Shown one piece after another: positions 14,308-20,508 of a stretch of DNA of 20,508 bases. The notes beneath the pieces are model-generated. The model searched no databases, had not been told where the DNA came from, and was given only the letters and a program-made list of their open reading frames with translations. The stretch's first letter is position 1. Each line of letters begins with the position of its first letter. The stretch is from NCBI GenBank assembly GCA_964646495.1, contig CAZYEO010000032.1, positions 1 to 20,508 on the forward strand, read 5' to 3'. The position numbers and the translations under genes were made by a program. The DNA comes from HGM05232 sp964646495. Lineage in GTDB: Bacteria > Bacteroidota > Bacteroidia > Bacteroidales > Muribaculaceae.

Positions 14308-16998
14308 TTAAAAGTTATAGGATGCTCCGATTTGAAATTCTACCCCGGTTTTGAAGTGTTCTACCACAATGTTCTCTCCAGTTTCTTTAAGCTCCTGAGT
14401 GAATTTATTCGTGGAGTTGAGCATATTTTTTACTTGAGCGCGAAGCGCAATGTTTTTATTGATATTGTAGTTGCATACAAAATCGAGGGTGTGAAGCTCT
14501 TTTTGCATTATATTGCTCATGCCGAAAATACCTACAGCTTGAATTCTGGGACCATGAAGGTTGTAGAGCAATGCTATGCTCAAACTTGAAGTTTCGGTAG
14601 GCTGAATCATATATGTAATATCGGCATTTGCAAGATAGGGTGATGCTCCCTGCAATCCTCGCTGTGTATCTGTGTATACTCCGCCGTTTTCTGGCAATAC
14701 CACATTTGTATACATATAGGATGCATTAAACCCTACGCGCAGGAATGGGAATAGGCTTTTGCGCAACTCTACTTCGATACCTGTAGCGGTTCCATCTTCG
14801 GCATTGCGGAATGAATGAACAGCAGATCCTCCCGAAGATTCCTGTACACGTTCGATTGGTGTTTTGAGTTTTTTGTAATATCCGGTAACCGATATCATAT
14901 CATTTGAGTTTGCCCCGAATATTTCATATCTAAGATCAATATTAATGTTATATCCGTTTTGAAGTTGGTCGTTACCGCGAATTTCTGCGCTACCATAGGA
15001 TTCTTTGTATAGAAAAGGAGCCATCTCGATAAATGATGGGCGAGTAATAGTGCGCGAGAATGAGAAACGAAGTGAATTTTCTTTGTTGAAATTGAATTTC
15101 ATGTTTGCAGCCGGAAAGAAGTCGTTTTTGTTGAGTTCTGATTTCTTCTCGATAGAAGCATCATTCCAATATTTTACCCATTGACGTGCGCTTTCAAACC
15201 TCACTCCGGCATTAATCATGAGTAACTCTCCAAAATTATATTCCCCCTCTAAGAATCCGGCTGCAATACTGCTACCGGCAAAATAGTTTGATTTTGGTTG
15301 AGAATCTTTTGTCACAGAAATAGTACCGTTGGCAATATTCTCTTGATTAAGGTAAGAATTAGTATCGTAAATATTCGTTATTTCAGGATTAATATTAGTG
15401 AGGTTGTAGTAGAATCGAGTGGAATGATAATTGCGTGATTTGTCTTTATATGCACCTCCAAATTTCAAGAATCCATTATCTGTGAAATTATATCTCAATC
15501 TGGCTTCCCCCACTACCTCATCTTCACCGAGCTCCCCGAAGTATCGCATTGTCTCTTGCTTGTTGAGCTTGAATAGTGAAATAATATTATTATCCTTGCG
15601 AAACATTACTTGGCGTCTGTCTGGTTCATCGCTACGGGTCATTCCATAAGATCCACTCCAATTTAATTGAAATTTGCTACCGAAATTATGTTTACCACTC
15701 AATTGATGATTAAATAAAGAATATATGTGAAGCACACTATTACTACCTATAAGGTGTACACCTTCAGAATCGACACCTTCGCGATTACGATAATCGTCGA
15801 TAGCATTGCGAGCATAAAACATAGTGTAATTTATATGGTCATCTTCTCTAAAATTATACCCCACACTCAATAGCCCGGCAAGTTTAAGCTCGTCGGTGTA
15901 TGAGTCATAGGTAAATTCATTGAGCACAGTGCCTTGTGCCGTGAGATTGGCGATATACGAATCTTTAGTTGAATATGTGTCATTAGAAGCACCGATTGAT
16001 GCGAGAACACTCAATTTTGCGCTCCCGATATTCCAAAATCTTCCCATTGCCGCTGTAATTCCGAAGTTTGGTAGTGCTGTGCGCTTAGAGATTGAAAAAT
16101 TAGTTTTGAAAGGGTCGGATTTTTTGATATAATTACTGAATTGCGATGGTGACATATCTTTGATTGATTGCGAAAGATTCCCGGTTTTTAAGAATCCGAT
16201 ATTGTCACTATGATAAAATGGCTGGAATATTGAACTGCTGTTTCCTCCGAGGGAAGCTCCTACCGAATAGAAGTTTGTGCCTACGTTTTCGCGTGTGCTT
16301 ATATTAATGTGTGCTCCTGAGTAATCGGCAAATGATGCTACTTGATACACTTTACTCACTGTTATATTCTGCACTGTAGATGCTGGAAAGAGATCGAGTG
16401 GTATAAGTTTATGATCGGGATTTGGCGATGCAATTGGGAGCCCGTTGAGTGTAGTAATGCTATAACGGTCGCCTAATCCGCGCACGAATAATTGACCCGC
16501 TTCGGCAATTGATATCCCGGATATTTTTTTCACACCATCGGCAACGTTAGAAATTCCTTTTGCCGACATTTCTTTTGCTCCGAGGTTTTCAATTGCAAAC
16601 GATGAGTTTATTCGTTCATGCCTCAAAGCAGTTTCCCCCTCAAGATTCCTTTTTGCTGTAACCGTAATCTCATTAAGGGTGTGATTATCGTTTTCCAACG
16701 CAAAATCAAGAGTTACGGTTTCTCCTGCGCTGGCATAAATCGGCGCGGATTCCACTGTTTTATAAGAAATGTAACTGATATGCAGAGTTTCCCCTTTAGG
16801 GATGTTTGTCAGACGGTATTTACCGTCAAGATCGGTGGCAGTACCTTTTGCGCTACCTTTTACGATTATTGATACTCCGATAAGTGGTTCTTTAGTTTCC
16901 CTATCGGTTATTACCCCTTGGATAACTTGCGAAGATACTGTGAATGCCGAAAAGATTGTGATAAGAAATAATAGTAGATTTCTGTTAGTTTTCTTCAT
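14308..16998 (-). CDS. TonB-dependent outer membrane receptor with CarboxypepD_reg-like N-domain
   Basis: An 896-residue outer-membrane receptor. After a signal peptide (about 1-24) comes a CarboxypepD_reg-like beta domain (about 25-110: GVITDRETKEPLIGVSIIVK and DLDGKYRLTNIPKGE). A TonB-box-like LNEITVTAKR at about 109-118 follows, then the plug with RGLGDRYSITTLNGLPI, and a 22-strand barrel that ends in an aromatic residue (GASYNF), as expected for BAM-mediated insertion. It is not an SusC: the length is shorter and no SusD is present, since the next gene encodes a beta-helix lipoprotein. The plug lines up with receptors whose substrates are mostly undefined. Its gene starts the operon, downstream of the terminator of the preceding lipoprotein unit. 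Confidence 0.9.
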   Translation of the reverse strand: MKKTNRNLLLFLITIFSAFTVSSQVIQGVITDRETKEPLIGVSIIVKGSAKGTATDLDGKYRLTNIPKGETLHISYISYKTVESAPIYASAGETVTLDFALENDNHTLNEITVTAKRNLEGETALRHERINSSFAIENLGAKEMSAKGISNVADGVKKISGISIAEAGQLFVRGLGDRYSITTLNGLPIASPNPDHKLIPLDLFPASTVQNITVSKVYQVASFADYSGAHINISTRENVGTNFYSVGASLGGNSSSIFQPFYHSDNIGFLKTGNLSQSIKDMSPSQFSNYIKKSDPFKTNFSISKRTALPNFGITAAMGRFWNIGSAKLSVLASIGASNDTYSTKDSYIANLTAQGTVLNEFTYDSYTDELKLAGLLSVGYNFREDDHINYTMFYARNAIDDYRNREGVDSEGVHLIGSNSVLHIYSLFNHQLSGKHNFGSKFQLNWSGSYGMTRSDEPDRRQVMFRKDNNIISLFKLNKQETMRYFGELGEDEVVGEARLRYNFTDNGFLKFGGAYKDKSRNYHSTRFYYNLTNINPEITNIYDTNSYLNQENIANGTISVTKDSQPKSNYFAGSSIAAGFLEGEYNFGELLMINAGVRFESARQWVKYWNDASIEKKSELNKNDFFPAANMKFNFNKENSLRFSFSRTITRPSFIEMAPFLYKESYGSAEIRGNDQLQNGYNINIDLRYEIFGANSNDMISVTGYYKKLKTPIERVQESSGGSAVHSFRNAEDGTATGIEVELRKSLFPFLRVGFNASYMYTNVVLPENGGVYTDTQRGLQGASPYLANADITYMIQPTETSSLSIALLYNLHGPRIQAVGIFGMSNIMQKELHTLDFVCNYNINKNIALRAQVKNMLNSTNKFTQELKETGENIVVEHFKTGVEFQIGASYNF

Positions 16999-17050
16999 TT
17001 TTGTCGATTATGATTTCGAGGGCAAAGATCATACTTGCGTGTAACGATTT

Positions 17051-17087
17051 CATGACAAAATGAATACATCTATATAACATTTTCATG
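17051..17087. promoter_or_regulatory. inverted repeat upstream of the TonB receptor gene
   Basis: CATGACAAAATG and CATTTTCATG face each other across an A/T-rich 15-nt centre, with a 2-nt bulge. It lies about 50 nt upstream of the receptor ATG, where an operator or upstream promoter element would be. A GATCTTTG box at 17020-17013 is an imperfect -7 candidate. Function is unproven. Confidence 0.3.
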
Positions 17088-17097
17088 GTAAAAAAAA

Positions 17098-17131
17098 GAG
17101 AGTGATACCTCAAGTTAGCGGTATCACTCTC
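17098..17131 (-). terminator. Rho-independent terminator of the TonB receptor/lipoprotein unit
   Basis: On the minus strand GAGAGTGATACC and GGTATCACTCTC form a perfect 12-bp stem with a 10-nt loop, followed by eight T. It begins 23 nt after the lipoprotein stop and separates the two receptor units. Confidence 0.95.
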
Positions 17132-17153
17132 TTTACTAAAAATTAGTGGTAAT

Positions 17154-17978
17154 TTATGGTTTCTTTTGCTCGTGCATAGTTGCTATTGAAGAGACTTGGA
17201 ATACTGTACCTTTGTAGTCGCAAGAAAAATTAAGACTCATAGATGTTCCGTTGAGTATTGCTTTAAGATTCTTGATTACAAAATCAGGATATGGAGTAGA
17301 TCCGATTGACGGAATAACAGAGGCGGATTCTATGATATAACCTGTAGCAGTAGGAGTAAGTACTGCATCTTTCAAGGTCATGTCGGTAAATGTAGGCATC
17401 TTATCAGCAAACTTAGCATCGCGTATTACGATTGTAGCAGTCTTTTCTGTAGGAGCCAGACGTACGATATAGAAAGTCTTTTCGTTGATATAATCAGCAG
17501 CACCTTCAGTACTTACTTTTGTACTTGCGTATGGATACACAGATTCTGCTGCCATTGAATATATATTATATCCGTTGAAGTTGAAATTTAAAGTAATTTC
17601 ACCCTCATAAATGTTCAAATAGAGATTTGACATAGTGAAAGCAGTATTTTCAGAACCGTTGATAAATGGTACAATTGAAGTTTCATTTACAGCATATCCG
17701 GTAGTAGTAGCTTTAAATGGAAGTTTCTTGAGTTCCATTGTGCTCACACTTTCAAATGCAGATGTATAACGAGGATTTGCAATGATTACATTCATTGTGT
17801 TTGCTATGAAATCAACAGATATTTGTACGTTATTGCGTTTCATTACCACTTCGTTTGTAGATTGTTCTACTATGCGACTTGCTAAAGAAGTGGTGAGAAT
17901 TACTTCATTTTTTGGGTCATCACTACACGAAGTTAGCATTAGCATTGCAATGGAAAGGAATAAAAAAATCTTTTTCAT
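17154..17978 (-). CDS. surface lipoprotein with two copies of one beta-rich domain
   Basis: A 274-residue SPII lipoprotein. The lipobox LTSC puts the lipidated Cys at 18, followed at once by SDDPKNE, like the Bacteroides surface-export signal. The mature part is two copies of a roughly 95-residue beta-rich domain (about 50-142 and 169-262). Landmarks recur at a constant offset of 119 residues: MELKKLPF with MTLKDAVL, TTTGY with TATGY, SIVPFI with SVIPSI, SNLYLNI with KNLKAIL, LNFNF with LNFSC. I do not recognise the family; calycin-like and HmuY-like ligand-binding lipoproteins are possible relatives. It lies 60 nt after an FyuA-type receptor gene and probably binds that receptor's ligand. 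A candidate promoter lies in the gap, so it may also be transcribed alone. Confidence 0.75.
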   Translation of the reverse strand: MKKIFLFLSIAMLMLTSCSDDPKNEVILTTSLASRIVEQSTNEVVMKRNNVQISVDFIANTMNVIIANPRYTSAFESVSTMELKKLPFKATTTGYAVNETSIVPFINGSENTAFTMSNLYLNIYEGEITLNFNFNGYNIYSMAAESVYPYASTKVSTEGAADYINEKTFYIVRLAPTEKTATIVIRDAKFADKMPTFTDMTLKDAVLTPTATGYIIESASVIPSIGSTPYPDFVIKNLKAILNGTSMSLNFSCDYKGTVFQVSSIATMHEQKKP

Positions 17979-18033
17979 AATTTGTTCTTTTAATTTAGTT
18001 ATTTTTGAATTGGTTCGGTATATGTTCGGGATG

Positions 18034-18041
18034 CAAAGTTA
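18034..18041 (-). promoter_or_regulatory. -7 promoter candidate for the duplicated-domain lipoprotein gene
   Basis: The minus strand TAACTTTG matches TAnnTTTG, overlaps the last codons of the receptor gene and lies 55 nt before the lipoprotein ATG. No clear -33 TTTG was found. It would give the lipoprotein its own transcript. Confidence 0.4.
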
Positions 18042-20294
18042 TAAATTTATTCTTAAAGTTACGCCAATCTGACGTGTTTTGCCTTTCTGTAAGAAAGCAT
18101 TTCCTATCGACACGAAGTAAAACGTATTAAATTGGGTATTTGTTAGATTTTGTCCCCAAAAATCAAGTGAGTAATGTTTTTGTTCAAAACGTATCGAAGC
18201 ACCCAATTGAGCATAGAATGGTTGTTTTGCAGTGTTTGCTTCGTCCCAATATATATTTCCAACACCACGCATATTTAGGTTGAATGAGATGAATCGTAGC
18301 CACTCCTTATTTATAGGTTGAGAATAATTTATTCCTGCATACAGTGTATTGTGCGGTGCATAAGGAATGAATTTGCCTGAATAGTCTGTCTTGCCATTAT
18401 TGAACTCAATGAATTTAGCATTGGTGTAGCCATAGCTACCATTTATCTCCATGCGATCAATCGGTCGTATCTTTAAAGCTATTTCAGCTCCGTAGCTTCT
18501 TGATTTTCCGGCATTTGTCATTATGCGACCGGTCGTGGTTCCGTCTGGGAAAACTGTAATCTGCTGGTCGGTGCATTGAATATAGAACGCAGATATATCA
18601 GTTTGGATTTTACGATCCATGCACTCGATATGAGTACCAATTTCGTAAGTCCAACTCTTTTCCGGTTTATATGACACCACGTCATCAATCGAGTAATTTG
18701 CCCCGATACCCATCACTCCCATGATTTTTTGTTGAAGCACATCGGAAAACATTTGAGTGTTGAATCCTCCAGCCTTGTAACCTTTGGATACTGACGCATA
18801 TAGATTTGAGGGATTATCAAAAGGGAGTCGATATAAAACAGATAGTTTTGGCAAAATCTGAAAGAAAGATTTTGATAACGTGCCTGTGTCGTCAATATCT
18901 ATATTTTCATGAGCATATATCGATCGAGTACCATCGGGCTGCACATGATATGTAGTGTAACCACTATTGCAACGGCTATTGTAGCGAAGCGAAGAATGTT
19001 CAAAATCAAATCTCAATCCGGCACTGAAAGTCCAATCGTCGAGTACATAGGTAGATTGATGATATGCTGCTATTCCGTAATTTGGATTCTTAAAATGACT
19101 GTATAATGGGAAATTTCGATCATCCCATTCGATTGGATATGTAGGATTTGCCTCATTTCTATTTTTTTCGATAAGCTGATTGATGCCGTAATCCTTGAAA
19201 GTAACAGGAGCATCCATATCGGTATGCTTATAGAATCCAAATAATCCTGTGAGCCATCTGTAGGGTTTGCTTTCATTGCTGCGAGCAACAAAATCTTGAG
19301 TGAGCGCATGCTCTACGCGAGCTTGAGTAAGAGTGAAATATGAAACCGGAAGAAAATCTTGGTCGAGAGTCATATTGTCATTTATATACTGATAACTAGT
19401 GATGCTCGATATTGTGAAGTCATTGATCTTCCATTTCAATGTGAGTCCATCGTTGAAATTTGTACGACGATAGAAACAAGTATCATTATAATTTATCTCC
19501 CCGGTAGAGAGAGCAGCATAGGGATATCCTCCCTGTCGTGAAATTGAAAAAGAAAAAGTATTTTCCACTTTCAAATTGTCCGAAGGATTCCACTGTAATT
19601 TTATTCGTCCCGATCCTTGATGTTCCCAATCACATTTTTTTCCGTTGTTGAGATTGGTGAAAAATCCGTCGGTGGAGTTGTAGTAGCCTACAACAGCTAT
19701 ACCCAACCGATCGTTTATTTTGGTGTAATAAGATGCGGCAGCTTTATAACTATTACCCGAAGAATATTCCCCAAATAGTCTCAACCCTTGGTAAGAGAGG
19801 GGTGAAAGGGTATATATATTTATGAGTCCGCCCATTGTGTTGCGTCCAAAAAGGGTGCTTTGTGGTCCACGGAGCATCTCGATACGTTCAATGTCGATTA
19901 AGTCAAAATCATAATTATCTTTATTAAGAAATGGCACATTGTCGATGTTTAATCCTACTACCGGTTGGTCGATGCGAGCTCCTATACCGCGCACATATAT
20001 TGACGAGGTCATGCGCGAACCATATTGAGGTATATAAAAATTGGGTACAAATTCACTTGCATCACGCATAGTGACAATATTTAGACGTTCAATGTTTTTT
20101 TTGCCTATTACAGTAGATGCAATAGCTTCGTCTTGAAGTGATTGCCCTTGTTTGATAGCGGTTATAGAAACTTCACTCAGATTAATAGTAGAGTCAGATG
20201 GAAGTTGTTGATAATCGGTTACCGGATTTGCCAAAGCCGAAAAGCCCATAAAAATAATAGAGCTACTTATAATCAATATATATATACGATTCAT
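18039..20294 (-). CDS. TonB-dependent receptor, siderophore-receptor-like
   Basis: A 751-residue outer-membrane receptor with a signal peptide (about 1-22, ending SALA) and no CarboxypepD_reg domain, unlike the other receptor in the window. The likely TonB box is NLSEVSITA at about 38-46. The plug has VRGIGARIDQPVVGLNIDNV and ERIEMLRGPQSTLFGRNTMG, the usual pattern of FyuA/FepA-like COG1629 receptors. The barrel ends in GVTLRINL, typical of the family. Such receptors import siderophores, heme or other metal chelates with TonB-ExbBD energy; substrate identity cannot be inferred here. The plug sequence is intact and the length normal. It is followed by a lipoprotein gene. Upstream lie a good promoter and a palindrome, which suggests ligand-dependent control. 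Confidence 0.92.
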   Translation of the reverse strand: MNRIYILIISSSIIFMGFSALANPVTDYQQLPSDSTINLSEVSITAIKQGQSLQDEAIASTVIGKKNIERLNIVTMRDASEFVPNFYIPQYGSRMTSSIYVRGIGARIDQPVVGLNIDNVPFLNKDNYDFDLIDIERIEMLRGPQSTLFGRNTMGGLINIYTLSPLSYQGLRLFGEYSSGNSYKAAASYYTKINDRLGIAVVGYYNSTDGFFTNLNNGKKCDWEHQGSGRIKLQWNPSDNLKVENTFSFSISRQGGYPYAALSTGEINYNDTCFYRRTNFNDGLTLKWKINDFTISSITSYQYINDNMTLDQDFLPVSYFTLTQARVEHALTQDFVARSNESKPYRWLTGLFGFYKHTDMDAPVTFKDYGINQLIEKNRNEANPTYPIEWDDRNFPLYSHFKNPNYGIAAYHQSTYVLDDWTFSAGLRFDFEHSSLRYNSRCNSGYTTYHVQPDGTRSIYAHENIDIDDTGTLSKSFFQILPKLSVLYRLPFDNPSNLYASVSKGYKAGGFNTQMFSDVLQQKIMGVMGIGANYSIDDVVSYKPEKSWTYEIGTHIECMDRKIQTDISAFYIQCTDQQITVFPDGTTTGRIMTNAGKSRSYGAEIALKIRPIDRMEINGSYGYTNAKFIEFNNGKTDYSGKFIPYAPHNTLYAGINYSQPINKEWLRFISFNLNMRGVGNIYWDEANTAKQPFYAQLGASIRFEQKHYSLDFWGQNLTNTQFNTFYFVSIGNAFLQKGKTRQIGVTLRINL

Positions 20295-20316
20295 TTCATT
20301 TTGTTTGAATGCGATG

Positions 20317-20348
20317 CAAAGATATTAATATGCCGAGTTTTTCACAAT
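20317..20348 (-). promoter_or_regulatory. promoter of the FyuA-like receptor gene
   Basis: The minus strand has TATCTTTG (20324-20317) with an ATTG -33 box (20348-20345) 20 nt upstream, close to the Bacteroidetes consensus. It lies 22 nt before the ATG, giving a short leader. Confidence 0.65.
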
Positions 20349-20363
20349 CACTAAATATAGTGA
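20348..20363. promoter_or_regulatory. 16-bp palindrome abutting the -33 box, candidate operator
   Basis: TCACTA-AATA-TAGTGA has 6-bp perfect arms and touches the -33 box of the receptor promoter. The first 11 bases of its complement, TCACTATATTT, occur again at 20467-20477, inside the divergent plus-strand promoter. Repeated occurrence at two promoters suggests a binding site for one regulator. Confidence 0.45.
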
Positions 20364-20445
20364 GCGGATATAACCTAAGTGGACTTAATCGACAAAAAAT
20401 AGGGAATTGAGGTCAATGAATTTGACAATAATTAATGGACTCATA

Positions 20446-20478
20446 TTTGTTAAGTAATCAAAATTATCACTATATTTG
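20446..20478 (+). promoter_or_regulatory. plus-strand promoter for a gene beyond the right edge
   Basis: TTTG (20446-20449) and TATATTTG (20471-20478) are 21 nt apart, matching the Bacteroidetes pattern on the plus strand. No start codon follows before the end of the window. The 214 bp from 20295 to the edge hold no gene, only this promoter, the minus-strand promoter and the palindrome. Confidence 0.5.
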
Positions 20479-20508
20479 CATTGCCTAATTTTAGGAATAT
20501 CATAGAAG

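Noticed and set aside
14308..16998. SusC/SusD-type glycan uptake pair
   Set aside because: The receptor has a CarboxypepD_reg-like domain but its length and plug do not fit SusC, and the following lipoprotein is a beta-helix, not a TPR-based SusD.

Overview
The window comes from a Bacteroidota genome, most likely a gut-type Bacteroidales; a Muribaculaceae-like origin is only a guess. The evidence is a UpxY-type antiterminator, TonB-dependent receptors paired with SPII lipoproteins, an ECF sigma operon of Bacteroidetes layout, A+T-rich DNA, no clear Shine-Dalgarno sites, and repeated promoter elements of the Bacteroidetes type (-7 TAnnTTTG, often TATCTTTG, with a TTTG-like box 19-21 nt upstream). 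All genes but zupT are on the minus strand, so transcription mostly runs right to left.

Left end (1-1116): a worn accessory region at the 3' side of a tRNA-Ser(CGA). It holds the start of an AlbA_2 (Schlafen-type) protein cut by the window edge, a frameshifted 3' fragment of an AAA ATPase, and the last third of an IS30-family transposase fused to what looks like half of the tRNA terminator.

Sugar-modification operon (1209-4956): upxY, a membrane acyltransferase, a DegT/PglE-like sugar aminotransferase and a HAD phosphatase. This resembles a fragment or minimal version of a surface polysaccharide locus, without glycosyltransferases or upxZ. It is preceded by two tandem 79-bp repeats, each with a 41-bp dyad; the promoter-proximal copy supplies the -33 box of the upxY promoter.

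Envelope stress region (4957-12092): a very large exported alpha-2-macroglobulin-like protein that has lost the thioester motif, then (upstream, separated by a strong terminator) an ECF sigma factor, a short single-TM protein that could be its anti-sigma factor, and a Spy/CpxP-like periplasmic protein.

Transport region (12189-20508): a ZupT zinc transporter on the plus strand converges on two successive TonB-receptor/lipoprotein transcription units. The first has a beta-helix lipoprotein with DDxFxW repeats. The second has a lipoprotein built from two copies of one domain at a constant 119-residue offset. The pairing with zupT suggests metal or metal-chelate uptake, but no substrate can be read from the sequence. 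The right edge carries a palindrome next to the promoter of the last receptor and a plus-strand promoter for a gene beyond the window.
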